DNA from: Phycisphaerae bacterium
GTDB lineage: Bacteria > Planctomycetota > Phycisphaerae > UBA1845 > PWPN01
Reading direction: 5' to 3'
DNA length: 53,427 nucleotides
Assembly: GCA_018003015.1 (NCBI GenBank)
Contig: JAGNEZ010000046.1
Span: 1-53,427 of the forward strand
This document shows, piece after piece, positions 34,230-43,344 of this stretch. The first letter of the stretch is position 1. The number at the start of each line of letters is the position of its first letter. The translations under genes and the position numbers were made by a program. The notes under the pieces were generated by a model. It was not told where the DNA came from and did no database searches. It saw only the letters and a program-made list of their open reading frames with translations.

Positions 34230-34398
34230 GTGCGCGTCAGCGGTCGGCGGGGTGTGCGCGGCGTTGCACCTTCTCTGATGGGCCTGGGTCAGGTCCTCCC
34301 TTGCCGCCTGGTCTCGTTTGAGGGTAGGGTGTGCCGTCGTTGTCGCAAGTACGTTCTGATGTCCATGGTGCAGGTTGCCTGACCTCACGAGGAAGACC

Positions 34399-36741
34399 AT
34401 GAGTCCAAGAGATGTCCTCGGCGGTGTCGCGTCGGTTGTCCTGACGGTGCTCACCACCTCGGTCCCGTGCGTTGCAGTCTCGGCGCCGGGTGAGAAGTCG
34501 CCTGTCGAATGGCGGTTCGGGTTGTCGCTGGGGTGGAACGGCTGGAGGCCGAGTGGCGACGTCAGCGACGTCGGCTTCGAGTCCGACGCCGTGGTCTTCA
34601 CTGCCGTGGGGTCCGATCCGATTATCACCGGTCCTTCCTTCGAGTTGCCCAAGGCAACCAACGATCAGTGGGTTGAGATTGACCTGGACTGTTCCGCTGC
34701 CGGGCGGGGCGAACTCTTCTATACCAACAAGACGACGGGCCAGTACGGCGGCTTCGAACCTGGGTGGATGAGCACGGTCCTGGTGCCTGGTTCCGGTCGT
34801 CAGACGATCGTGGTCTGGCCATTCTGGGGCGAGCTTGAACGTATGGTTCGCCTTCGATTCGACCCGCCTTCGGGGATCAGGTGTCGGCTTCATGCGATTC
34901 GTATCAGGGAGATGGCCGGTGATCTGCCGGCTCCCGATTGGGATTTCCGCAAGGGGGCCGGGTCGTGGCGTCCGCTCTATGCGGCCACGGTCAAGGAGTC
35001 GTCGGACGGTCTCCAGGTCATCGCCCATGGTATGCAGGCAGTGGTCATTAGCTCGGTGAGACCGTTTGACGCCGCGCGGCGTTCGGTACTCCGCCTCGAT
35101 GTGGCTTGTCCGGGCGAGGATGTGATCGGACTGCATTGGGCGACCCAGGAGGAGCCCGGGCTGTATGGGGAGGCGATTCACCTCAGGGACCCAGGTCATT
35201 CCGGTCCGATCGAACTGGATCTCCGGCAGTTCCTCGGCTGGACAGGGACGGTGACGCATCTGGCGATCTCGTTCGGCAATTCGCCGACCGCGACGCTGAG
35301 TTTGTGCAAGCTTGTGATCGAGGAGAACGACGTCAGCAAGCCGTTCGCGCGGCTGCGTCACCTGGTCTTTGCCCGGCCGGTCAACCGGGCGGGTAGTCAA
35401 GCCACACTGCGGGCGGTTCTCGAACATGCGGGTGGGCCAGCCGTACCGCCGGGGACGGCGGTCTTCAGAGTCAACGAGCGTGGTCAGGTTGCCGCTGAGC
35501 CGATTGCATTCAAGGGGATCGAGCCTGGCGAGCGGCATGAGTTGACCCAGGCGATTCTGCTGAAGAGTGCCGGGGACCTGGTCATCGAATTGACCGTCAA
35601 CGGGCAGCGATTCACCCGCACACTCCGGATCGACGAGCCGGTCATCGACGCCAGGCGGCTCGAGCGCCCGGTTGACGGCTACGACGTCCCTGAGCCGCAG
35701 GCGGTGCGAACGGGTTACGACATCGGGGTTTACTACTTTCCCGGGTGGTCGCCCGATCAGTTGGTTCGCTGGCGGAAGCAAGCGGACTTCCCGGAGCGCG
35801 ATTCGCTGCTTGGCTGGTATGCGGAGGGCAGCCCCAAGGTGGCTGACTGGCACATCAAATGGGCGGTCGAGAACGGGTTGACGTTCTTTCTGTACGATTG
35901 GTACTGGCGAGAAGGGAAGGAAGAACTGTCCGCCGGTTTGAACGCCGGTTTCCTCAAGGCCCGCTACAATGACCGGATGAAGTTTGCCTTGATGTGGGCC
36001 AACCATGCCCCGTACGACGGTCACACGCCCGAGCAGTTGCTGGCCGTCACCGATTACTGGATCGAGCACTACTTCCGCCGGCCGAACTACTTGACCGTGG
36101 AGGGCAAGCCCTACGTGAGTTTCTTTGCCGGCTCGCGGGTTATCACGCAGCTAGGCTCGGCGGAGAAGACCCGGGCGGTGTTCGAGGCGATGCGAGCGCG
36201 GGTTCGGAATGCTGGCTTGCCCGGGCTGCACATTGGGGCGTGTGCTGGACCGGACGCCTCGGTTCTCGAGCCACACCGTCGTGCCGGCTACGACTCGGTT
36301 ACCGGCTACAACTACGCGGAGGTGGGCGGCTCGACGCTCCAGTTCGCCTACCGCAGTCATGTCTTGGCTCACGAGGAGGTATGGAAGGCCATGGCCGCCG
36401 CCGAGGGAGCGGCCTACATTCCGCTGCTGACGGTTGGCTGGGATGACCGGCCATGGGCCGGCCCGCGTTCCCGTCAGCGGTTCGCCCGCGGCACGCAAGA
36501 TCTCAAAGATGCTCTTGGCCGGCTGAAGACTCACCTTGATACCACGGGCAAGAAGATGGCGCTTTTGGAGGCATGGAACGAATGGGGGGAAGGCTCATAC
36601 ATTGAGCCCAACGCTCAGTTTGGATTCCGTGACATCGAAGCGATCCGTGAGACGTTCGCGCCGGGTGGACCCTGGCCGGCCAATGTTGCCCCCCAGGACG
36701 TAGGGCTCGATGCGCCGTACGATCTGCGTCGGCATCCATGA
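34399..36741 (+). CDS. secreted GH99-like / WbsX-type glycoside hydrolase-like protein
   Basis: A 780-aa exported protein with a signal peptide (VLGGVASVVLTVLTTSVPCV). The first 400 residues are beta-rich, with ancillary sandwich domains. From about residue 440 a GH99-like barrel begins: YDIGVYYFPGWSPDQLVRW, then LGWYAEGSPKVADWHIKWAV, FFLYDWYWREGKEEL, and finally LLEAWNEWGEGSYIEPNAQF, the hallmark WNEWGEGxYIEP of the WbsX/GH99-like group. The Glu residues there are likely catalytic. Relatives cleave alpha-mannan-type or other bacterial and algal polysaccharides. ATG 34399 has AGGAAG 5 nt upstream; an earlier frame start at 34375 lacks this. Single gene, convergent with the next. Confidence 0.85.
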   Translation: MSPRDVLGGVASVVLTVLTTSVPCVAVSAPGEKSPVEWRFGLSLGWNGWRPSGDVSDVGFESDAVVFTAVGSDPIITGPSFELPKATNDQWVEIDLDCSAAGRGELFYTNKTTGQYGGFEPGWMSTVLVPGSGRQTIVVWPFWGELERMVRLRFDPPSGIRCRLHAIRIREMAGDLPAPDWDFRKGAGSWRPLYAATVKESSDGLQVIAHGMQAVVISSVRPFDAARRSVLRLDVACPGEDVIGLHWATQEEPGLYGEAIHLRDPGHSGPIELDLRQFLGWTGTVTHLAISFGNSPTATLSLCKLVIEENDVSKPFARLRHLVFARPVNRAGSQATLRAVLEHAGGPAVPPGTAVFRVNERGQVAAEPIAFKGIEPGERHELTQAILLKSAGDLVIELTVNGQRFTRTLRIDEPVIDARRLERPVDGYDVPEPQAVRTGYDIGVYYFPGWSPDQLVRWRKQADFPERDSLLGWYAEGSPKVADWHIKWAVENGLTFFLYDWYWREGKEELSAGLNAGFLKARYNDRMKFALMWANHAPYDGHTPEQLLAVTDYWIEHYFRRPNYLTVEGKPYVSFFAGSRVITQLGSAEKTRAVFEAMRARVRNAGLPGLHIGACAGPDASVLEPHRRAGYDSVTGYNYAEVGGSTLQFAYRSHVLAHEEVWKAMAAAEGAAYIPLLTVGWDDRPWAGPRSRQRFARGTQDLKDALGRLKTHLDTTGKKMALLEAWNEWGEGSYIEPNAQFGFRDIEAIRETFAPGGPWPANVAPQDVGLDAPYDLRRHP

Positions 36742-36915
36742 TGCCGCCGGACGGTCTTGCCGGATCGGGCCAGGAGTTCAGGAAGTGTCGGCAGCCACAG
36801 CCTGACGGCGGGCGAAGGCCGCCGAAGCCGGTGTCCAGCAGCAGGGGCCATGTCCGCCGACGATCCCTGTCCGGGAGATGAGCAGGCGGGGGTGGGAGAG
36901 GGTTTCTCCGCGGCG

Positions 36916-39147
36916 TCACGAATCCAGGTCAAACAGATCTGGCGTGACCGGCTCGGTCGTTATGTTCGACTTCGCCGGTGTCTGTGGTGTGTCCGAGGGC
37001 CGCGCGGTGGTCGGGGTCGAGGCGTTGGGCTGCGTGCCTGAAGAGGGGGTTGCAGGGCTTTTCGGCACCAGTGGGACCCACTGTTGCTGAGGCGGAACGG
37101 GTTTGACCTCCTTCGGCGTGGGTGGGAGTGCGGGGGTCGGCGCTGTGGGTGGCTGAGATGGAAGGGATTGTCCGGTCTGGCCCGAGGGCTCGGTCTGGCT
37201 CGGCTGGCCGGCGCCCTGTTCGGCAGCCTCCTGCTGCTGGATCTCGGCCAGCGGCTTTGCCTTGATGAAAACCTCGGCCAGGTCGGCATCCGAGGGGAAG
37301 CGCTGCTTGATGTCCTTGAAGGTCTCCACAGCCTGATCGCGCTGACCGGTGAAGTGCTGGGCAAAGCCCAGGGACACGAGTCCGTCAGCGTTGTCGGGTC
37401 GCTGGGAGACGAAGTTGACCAGCAACCTGAAGTGGCGGTCGAAGTCCTCCTTGTTGGTATAGCGTTCGCGGATGTCGAACCCGGAGTTCACGACTTCTTT
37501 GAACTGGCGCACGCCGCGCCGGATGGCGATGGCCGAGATCGCGTAGTCACCGGTAGCGATTCGGGCGACCGCGTAGGCGAGAGCGGCATCCGCGTTCTCG
37601 GGGTCCTGCATGGTGACCTGGAGGAACATGCGAGCGGCGGCGTCATATTCGCCCTCGGCGAAGGCCTTGGTTCCCTCAAACATGAGGGTGTAGAGCTCCT
37701 CGCCCTTGGGGTCCACTCGTTCGGTGTCCGGCGCGGGCTGGCCCGCCAGGCCGGTGATATTCTCGGCGGCCGGTGTCGGCGATGTCGTCCCGCTGTCGGT
37801 CGGGCTTGCCGTTGTGGGCTGAGGCGAAGGTTCGCTGGTGTAGGGTGAGGTGGCATCCGACGACGGCATGGTCGGCGAAGTTGAGTACAGCGTCGAAGCG
37901 GCATAGCCGGTGGTGTAGGCGGGCTGCTGATAGTACACAGGCTGCGGGACGACCACGGTTTCCTGCACGATGGTTGGCGAAGTCACATAGTAGGACGCCA
38001 GCGGGTAGGCGAAGAACCGTGTGTAGTATACCGGGCAGTAGTGTCGGCTGCGGTAGAAGCCGAAACCGCAGGGTGGGGGACGATGGCCGTGGTGAACCAC
38101 CGTTGGGCGTGGTCCGTGGTAGGCCGGGCGGTCGAGATGTCCGCCGCGTGAGAGCGATGGCCAATAGCCGGGATCGCCGATTCTCGGGGTCCGGGCCGGA
38201 TCATAATTGGGGTTGGGACGGAGTACACTGCCGCCGGAGGTTCCTCGTCGCACGGGTGAGCCGGTTGCGGCGCCCGGCGCTCGGCTTATACCGAGGGGTA
38301 GCGAGCGGGCTCCACCGGCACCGGGGCTGGCGGAGGGCGGACCTTGTGGTCGCGGTGTCGAGGAAGACCGATCGGGAGGCACGACGGCCGTGGTTCCGCT
38401 GGATGCCGGTTTCCGCGTCGAGGTGAAAGTGATCGGCCGCGAAGTATCGACTGAGCCGAGCTGTGTGGTCTTGGTGCCGGTGGTGATGTCTGGGAGGCGG
38501 AGGGGTGTTTGGGCGGACGTCAGCGGGTTGGTTGTGGTGGGTCCTCCCGAAGACGGACTAGCGCCCGGCCGTCGGTAAGTGGAGACCTGTGGCGAGCTCG
38601 GCGTCGAGCGGCCGGTGAAGGAGGGCAGCGATCCGGTGTTCCCAATGCCCCTGTTGAAGGAGATCGACGGGGGCGACGAATTGGCGCTCGGAAGCGATCG
38701 GAGAATACTGGTCGGGGCACTGGATCTAGCTGAGCTCATCGTTGCCCCGTCGCGCCCGCCGGAAGGGCTCGCGGAAGAGGCTCGAGGGCCGAACATCCTG
38801 GGGATCGAGGTGACTCCGCCGGATCCGCTGCCTCGGGAGAAGGTACTTGGTGAAGGTGCGGCAACGGAAGGTGTTGAACGCGTGATCGCCGGAGCGGGTG
38901 AAGGGGAACGGCCGGAGAACGACGGGGCTGCGGACCTGCTTGGTGCGGAGATTCGCGGCGAGGCGACGCGGGCGGTTGCCGAGCCTGAAGATCGGTTGAT
39001 GGATCGAGGTGCCGGTGCTGCGCTCCGACTGATCTGAGGGGCGGCGCCCCTGGAGGGCGATCTGGAGGCCGCGATGGAGTCCGGAGTGAGAGTCGCCAAC
39101 AGGGCGATGACCCCCAGGCACGTCAGGCGTCGGATAGCGGAAAACAT
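36916..39147 (-). CDS. exported low-complexity Ser/Pro/Thr-rich protein with TPR-like region
   Basis: A 743-aa protein. Signal peptide MFSAIRRLTCLGVIALLATL. Residues about 27-320 are Ser/Pro/Arg/Gly low complexity, then a His/Tyr/Pro-rich stretch (HHGHRPPPCGFGFYRSRHYC and YYVTSPTIVQETVVVPQPVY). Residues about 485-625 form TPR-like helices: LYTLMFEGTKAFAEGEYDAA, MQDPENADAALAYAVARIAT and VSLGFAQHFTGQRDQAVETF. A Pro/Gln/Thr tail follows. The disordered stretches suggest a wall-associated or extracellular linker protein; the TPR part may bind partners. AAGGA lies before ATG 39147. No enzyme motif was seen; the coding assignment is supported by the long open frame and the signal peptide. Confidence 0.75.
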   Translation of the reverse strand: MFSAIRRLTCLGVIALLATLTPDSIAASRSPSRGAAPQISRSAAPAPRSINRSSGSATARVASPRISAPSRSAAPSFSGRSPSPAPAITRSTPSVAAPSPSTFSRGSGSGGVTSIPRMFGPRASSASPSGGRDGATMSSARSSAPTSILRSLPSANSSPPSISFNRGIGNTGSLPSFTGRSTPSSPQVSTYRRPGASPSSGGPTTTNPLTSAQTPLRLPDITTGTKTTQLGSVDTSRPITFTSTRKPASSGTTAVVPPDRSSSTPRPQGPPSASPGAGGARSLPLGISRAPGAATGSPVRRGTSGGSVLRPNPNYDPARTPRIGDPGYWPSLSRGGHLDRPAYHGPRPTVVHHGHRPPPCGFGFYRSRHYCPVYYTRFFAYPLASYYVTSPTIVQETVVVPQPVYYQQPAYTTGYAASTLYSTSPTMPSSDATSPYTSEPSPQPTTASPTDSGTTSPTPAAENITGLAGQPAPDTERVDPKGEELYTLMFEGTKAFAEGEYDAAARMFLQVTMQDPENADAALAYAVARIATGDYAISAIAIRRGVRQFKEVVNSGFDIRERYTNKEDFDRHFRLLVNFVSQRPDNADGLVSLGFAQHFTGQRDQAVETFKDIKQRFPSDADLAEVFIKAKPLAEIQQQEAAEQGAGQPSQTEPSGQTGQSLPSQPPTAPTPALPPTPKEVKPVPPQQQWVPLVPKSPATPSSGTQPNASTPTTARPSDTPQTPAKSNITTEPVTPDLFDLDS

Positions 39148-39371
39148 GGTCGGCGTCCTTCTCCGCGTGGGGCAGGTGAATTGTGCCGCCTGGCGAGAAT
39201 CACCGTCCCAAGCTGGATGCTACGAGAAACGTACCCCGGCCACAAGGAACGTTAGGAGTTGTCAACGCATGGCCGGAGAGGGATCCTCTATGCACGATCA
39301 GACACGCGATTCGGTCGATCGTTAGTCTGGAATCGCGGGTTGGCGGGGCGGGGAGGGGGTAAATGCCCCAT

Positions 39372-40067
39372 TTAGCGACGGGTCAGGATTTCGATCAGCA
39401 GGCGGATTGTCCCCTGGGCGAACTCGAGGCTGGCGTGGCTGGGGATGTTCAGCGGGCGGACCATGGCGAAGCCGACGGCCGCATGGATGATCTGCCAAGC
39501 GAGCCACTCGGCGGGCACGTCGGAGCGAATCAGTCCGGTCTTCTGAGCCTCGGCCATGACGGAGGCAAGGGACTTGACGTAGCGGTCGTAATGATCGCGA
39601 ATGGCCTGCTGGATGGCGGGCTCGGAGGTCTCGGTGGAAGCGTGGAACAGGAGTCGGTAGACGCCGGCGGTGCGCGGGTCGAAGGTGGCCGGGTTCTGGT
39701 ACATGAGGACCTGGAGTTTCTCCAGCGGGCTCTTGGCATTGCGGGTGGCCTTCTGCCAGTTGTCGAACACTTCGTCGGCGACCTTCTCGATGAGGGCAAT
39801 GAACAGATCGTGCTTGGTTTTGAAGTGGCGGTAGATGATTGGCTCGGAGATACCGGCCTTGGCGGCGATCATGGCCGTCGTGGTGCCGCGGTAGCCGTGT
39901 TCTGCGAAGCATCTGGCTGCGGAGTCGAGCAACTGCCTGCGCCGGTCGGCGGCTTTCATGCGGTGGCCGTTGGCTTTTCGAGGGCGAAGTGTCGAGGCAC
40001 GGTTCACGGCTTTCGCGGGGGCGGCTCGTCGCGATCGGGGAACATGCTCAGGTCTGTGGGTAGTCAC
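39372..40067 (-). CDS. TetR/AcrR-family transcriptional regulator
   Basis: A 231-aa protein. The DNA-binding helix-turn-helix starts RRQLLDSAARCFAEHGYRGT and includes AMIAAKAGISEPIIYRHFKT (about residues 65-84), diagnostic of TetR. The C-terminal helical ligand domain includes RLLFHASTETSEPAIQQAI and WLAWQIIHAAVGFAM. There is an unusual 36-residue basic extension before the core: GTG 40067 overlaps the preceding gene's TGA (GTGA), which supports it, though ATG 39959 would give a standard TetR. Its target is unknown. Coupling to the upstream membrane-protein gene suggests they act together. Confidence 0.85.
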   Translation of the reverse strand: MTTHRPEHVPRSRRAAPAKAVNRASTLRPRKANGHRMKAADRRRQLLDSAARCFAEHGYRGTTTAMIAAKAGISEPIIYRHFKTKHDLFIALIEKVADEVFDNWQKATRNAKSPLEKLQVLMYQNPATFDPRTAGVYRLLFHASTETSEPAIQQAIRDHYDRYVKSLASVMAEAQKTGLIRSDVPAEWLAWQIIHAAVGFAMVRPLNIPSHASLEFAQGTIRLLIEILTRR

Positions 40068-40669
40068 TGGGTTTTCTGATTGAAGTAGGCATTGATGTTC
40101 GTGGTCTGCCGCTCCAGGAGATGGATCAATTCGAGGGAAGGCATGAGCGACACTTCGATCCTGCCCTTCTCACAGGTCATGACGATCCGCGACTTGTTAG
40201 CCAAGTACAGGCTGATGGCAGCGCCGTGTGCGATGACGAGTTTCTCGCGGCATTGGCGGGCATACTCTCGGTCGCCCGGGTCGGAGAACAAGTAGTACAG
40301 GCCGGCCTTGTCGAGTTCGGCTGCCTCTGCGGGCAGGAGGCCCAAGTGGTCGATGCGGCTCTGGAACGCGGCCTGGGCCTCGCGTGCCGGGCGCAGGCGG
40401 ACCAAGACGGTGGTCCGGTCTCGCGACCACATGACCAGCAGGCAGAGCGGGACAGCGGTGACTACCAGCACCAACAGCATGCCCAGGACCTGGCGGCGGC
40501 GTTGCCGGACGCGATCGGGCGGCAGAGGGTGCTCCAGCCGTTCGGTTGTTGCCAGCCATGGCGGAGTGGAAGGCCCATGTAGGCTTGCCTCCTGGGACCC
40601 GAGGGGGCGCCGACCGGCGTTCTCCCTGGTCTTGGGGACTGAGGTCGAGGAGTCTCCGACGAAGGCCAT
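40064..40669 (-). CDS. single-pass membrane protein of unknown function
   Basis: A 201-aa protein with a cytoplasmic-looking polar N terminus of about 60 residues (Arg-rich just before the membrane, RVRQRRRQ), one membrane helix (VLGMLLVLVVTAVPLCLLVM) and an external C-terminal domain of about 115 residues (from RDRTTVLVRLRPAREAQAAF to NINAYFNQKTQ). I do not recognise a family. It is translationally coupled (GTGA) to the downstream TetR regulator. ATG 40669 is the chosen start; a TTG one codon earlier is possible. The external domain has Cys residues (RQCREKL and TCEKGR) that could pair. Confidence 0.6.
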   Translation of the reverse strand: MAFVGDSSTSVPKTRENAGRRPLGSQEASLHGPSTPPWLATTERLEHPLPPDRVRQRRRQVLGMLLVLVVTAVPLCLLVMWSRDRTTVLVRLRPAREAQAAFQSRIDHLGLLPAEAAELDKAGLYYLFSDPGDREYARQCREKLVIAHGAAISLYLANKSRIVMTCEKGRIEVSLMPSLELIHLLERQTTNINAYFNQKTQ

Positions 40670-40794
40670 CAACCTTATTCTACCGCGCTTTGAAGAGACC
40701 CGGCAAGCGAGATAGGCCGCAGATTCGGGCGGGTTCCGGCGGTTCTTGGGGGGAACGTCCCTTTAACTCGGTGGAACACCGTGGTGAGGGTGGT

Positions 40795-40823
40795 TTGACG
40801 ACCTGGGCCATGGTGTTTATATT
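40795..40823 (+). promoter_or_regulatory. strong promoter immediately before the aminotransferase gene
   Basis: TTGACG (40795-40800), a 17-nt spacer and TATATT (40818-40823). The predicted start near 40830 is 2 nt before ATG 40832, implying a leaderless mRNA. GAACAC repeats at 40774, 40825 and 40834 flank and overlap it and may be the binding site of the DeoR regulator encoded downstream. Confidence 0.6.
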
Positions 40824-40831
40824 GAACACAA

Positions 40832-42211
40832 ATGAACACGAGGCGATTGGGCGAGCTGGGTGGCAGGTTGGGGCCTGGAGGGGCGCGGATCCGGGATGCG
40901 ATGCGCGCCGGGTTGCGGTTTCTCGATGGCGAGTCGCCGGCCGGGCTTTGCCGGCGCGTGGGCTCCGTGATCGAGGAGGTGCCGGTCGTTCAGCCGATCG
41001 ACAGGTCGGCCCTGCAGGACTCCTACGGCGGAGACAAGAGCAGCCTGTCCGACGATTTCCTTACCGGACGGGGGGTATTCTACCTCACCGAGCAGCGGCG
41101 GCTGTACCTGGACTGTACCGCGGGGCACTACCAGATGCTCTTCGGCTACAACCAGCCGGAGTTGCTCGCGGCGGTCGAGGAGGCGGTCGAGGCCGGCATT
41201 GTCTGGGATAACCACGCGGACATTCCCCAGGTGCCGGTGAAGTGGCTGGCTCATCGTCTGGTCGCCGTGGCCAACGCAGCGGAGGAGCGTGAACGGCTGG
41301 ATACCGTGCTGCTCGGCATCTGTACGGGATCGGTCGCATGCGAAGCGGCCCTGAAGATTCAGCTATGTTGCTGGGAGCGGCGTAACGCCGCGACGGCCAC
41401 ACCTGCGTTGATCGTCCTTGACGGTCATTATCACGGTACGGACATGGTGCCGCAGTACATGAGGGGCATGTGGAAGCGCTACATTCGCAACCTGGAGATT
41501 GTGACGGTTGAGCCGAACGACCCGGACCAGTTGGAGGGGGTCTTTCGGGCGTATGGCTCGCGGGTGGCCGCGTTATGGGCGGAGCCGATCCTGATGAACC
41601 GCGAGGCGCTCGCCCTCGAGCCGACCTACCTTCAGCTGGCCCGCCGTTGGTGCAGCGAGACCGGGGCGCTGATGTGTGTCGACGAGATCCAGACCGGCTT
41701 CTGGCAGCCTGAGGTTTTTGCCTATCGGTCGCTCGGTTTCACGCCTGACATGGTCATAGTGGGCAAAGGCATGACCGCGGGGTTCCACCCCTTGGCGGCG
41801 GTGATCTACAGGAGCCGCAACGATGTGCTCAAGCAGTATGATGCGATCAACACCAACGGCAGTGCCCCGCTGGCCAGCTACGTAGGGTTGCGTTGCCTGG
41901 AGATGATTGCTGCCGACGCTCCCCGTTTTGCGGCGGTCGGAGACCGGTTCATGGCCGGCCTCAGAGCGTTGGTGAGCCGCCGTGGCGACGTGATGGCGGA
42001 GGTCCGCGGCAAGCGGCACTTGGCCGGCATCAAGTTCAAGCGTGCCCAGGAGGCGATAGACTTCCATCGCCGAGCGTTGGCCGGCGGGCTCTGGACCCGC
42101 GTTCATGCCTCGCGTCCCGGGCACAGCACGGTTCTCATGAAGCTGGCCCTGCCGGCGGACGATGTGATCGTGGACTACCTGCTCGGCAGGCTGGAAGACC
42201 TGCTCCCATGA
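40832..42211 (+). CDS. class III pyridoxal-phosphate aminotransferase
   Basis: A 459-aa aminotransferase of the acetylornithine/GABA class III group. Key segments are YLDCTAGHYQMLFGYNQPEL (about 91-110), CTGSVACEAALKIQLCCW for phosphate binding, VDEIQTGFWQPEVFAYRSLG with the PLP-pairing Asp, and VIVGKGMTAGFHPLAAVIY with the Schiff-base Lys at about 312. It transfers an amino group between an omega-amine and a keto acid; the substrate is unknown. ATG 40832 begins within 9 nt of a strong -10 box, so the mRNA is probably leaderless; ATG 40901 (MRAGLRFLDG) is the alternative. It overlaps the DeoR regulator gene by ATGA. Confidence 0.88.
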   Translation: MNTRRLGELGGRLGPGGARIRDAMRAGLRFLDGESPAGLCRRVGSVIEEVPVVQPIDRSALQDSYGGDKSSLSDDFLTGRGVFYLTEQRRLYLDCTAGHYQMLFGYNQPELLAAVEEAVEAGIVWDNHADIPQVPVKWLAHRLVAVANAAEERERLDTVLLGICTGSVACEAALKIQLCCWERRNAATATPALIVLDGHYHGTDMVPQYMRGMWKRYIRNLEIVTVEPNDPDQLEGVFRAYGSRVAALWAEPILMNREALALEPTYLQLARRWCSETGALMCVDEIQTGFWQPEVFAYRSLGFTPDMVIVGKGMTAGFHPLAAVIYRSRNDVLKQYDAINTNGSAPLASYVGLRCLEMIAADAPRFAAVGDRFMAGLRALVSRRGDVMAEVRGKRHLAGIKFKRAQEAIDFHRRALAGGLWTRVHASRPGHSTVLMKLALPADDVIVDYLLGRLEDLLP

Positions 42212-42993
42212 ATGCCTCGTCGCGTCAGAGTCAGGTGATCGAGATGCTGACCACTCGTGGCGAGTGCTCGGTGGGCTTTCTGGCCCGGCGGCTGCAGGTC
42301 AGCGGGATGACGATCCGTCGCGATCTGCGGGGACTGGCGGCGGCGGGGCGGGTGGTTCGCACCCATGGGGGGGCTACTCTCGCGCAGCGGATTTCATTCG
42401 AGTTCCAGTTTCTGAATCGCGCCCATCGGCATCAGGAGGCCAAGCTGGCGATTGCCGCTGTGGCGGCCGAACTGGTGCATGACGGCGACTCAGTCATCAT
42501 CGATTCGGGAACCACGACCCTGGCCTTGGCGACACGCCTCAAGGAGAGGAAGGACCTCACGGTCATCACCACCTCCCTGCCGATCGTGTCCGAACTGCAG
42601 TTCTGCTCGAACGTGCAGGTCCTGCTGCTCGGCGGCCTGCTTCGTCACGGCACCCCTGATTTGGTGGGAACGTTGACCGAGACCAATCTGGAGCATCTTC
42701 GGGCGGATGTTGCCTTCCTTGGAGCGGATGCGGTCGACAGCCAGGGTCATGCGTACATCGATTCGATTGAAGTTGGCCGAATACTGACCAGGATGGCCGC
42801 CTCGGCCCAGCGAACCTACGCTGTAGCCGACAGCTCCAAGCTGGGGCGGACCGCCCTGATGCATTTTGGAGACGCCGGGAGTTGGGAGGGACTCATCACC
42901 GACGAGGGCATTCAGAGGAATCTGGCCACGGACCTCAGGCGGGCTGGAGTGCGGGTCATCAAGGCCGGCAACGGGAGAGACAGGACGAGATAG
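42208..42993 (+). CDS. DeoR-family transcriptional regulator
   Basis: A 261-aa protein with the DeoR winged helix at the N terminus (VIEMLTTRGECSVGFLARRL, then VSGMTIRRDLRGLAAAGRVV and RTHGGATLAQ). The C-terminal sugar-phosphate-binding domain follows, with DSVIIDSGTTTLALATRLKE, VLLLGGLLRHGTPDLVG and AVADSSKLGR. DeoR proteins are usually repressors released by a phosphorylated sugar. ATGA overlap with the aminotransferase indicates coupled translation and likely autoregulation of the pair through the promoter at 40795. A longer frame begins upstream inside the aminotransferase but has no support. Confidence 0.9.
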   Translation: MNASSRQSQVIEMLTTRGECSVGFLARRLQVSGMTIRRDLRGLAAAGRVVRTHGGATLAQRISFEFQFLNRAHRHQEAKLAIAAVAAELVHDGDSVIIDSGTTTLALATRLKERKDLTVITTSLPIVSELQFCSNVQVLLLGGLLRHGTPDLVGTLTETNLEHLRADVAFLGADAVDSQGHAYIDSIEVGRILTRMAASAQRTYAVADSSKLGRTALMHFGDAGSWEGLITDEGIQRNLATDLRRAGVRVIKAGNGRDRTR

Positions 42994-43344
42994 CGGTCTT
43001 CGCCGGTCGTGGCAGCTCGCGGTTGGACCGGCCCGAGCCTCGGTCGATGACCGACCTCAGCGAGGTCCGGCACGTGTTGCACCGCGCGTGGCCGTCCCCG
43101 CGAGACGGGGCCCCGCACACTGGTGCCGCGCCAGTCCGAGCCTCCGTCGGTGCCAGCGGTTGACGCATCGCCCCAGAATGGGTGGAACCAGAGACCATGG
43201 TGGTGTCCGCACCAGCGTTGAGCTGAACTTCATCGAAGCTGACCGGCGAATCCACGCCTTCTTCCTTCTCCATGGTCGATTCTCAAGTTGAGGCTGGTCG
43301 ATTCAGGCCTACAGGTTGCCGCGCCGGTCGGATATGATTTCCCC
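42994..43344. other. intergenic region, no gene recognised
   Basis: A 351-nt gap. An antisense frame of about 104 aa (42959-43273) overlaps the deoR end and has no family match by eye. A TATGAT box at 43333-43338, just 6 nt before the next start, is the only notable signal. Confidence 0.45.

Noticed and set aside
42959-43273. Minus-strand frame of 104 aa after the DeoR gene
   Set aside because: It begins in a sensible-looking way but overlaps the deoR 3' end antisense and has no recognisable motif or ribosome-binding site.
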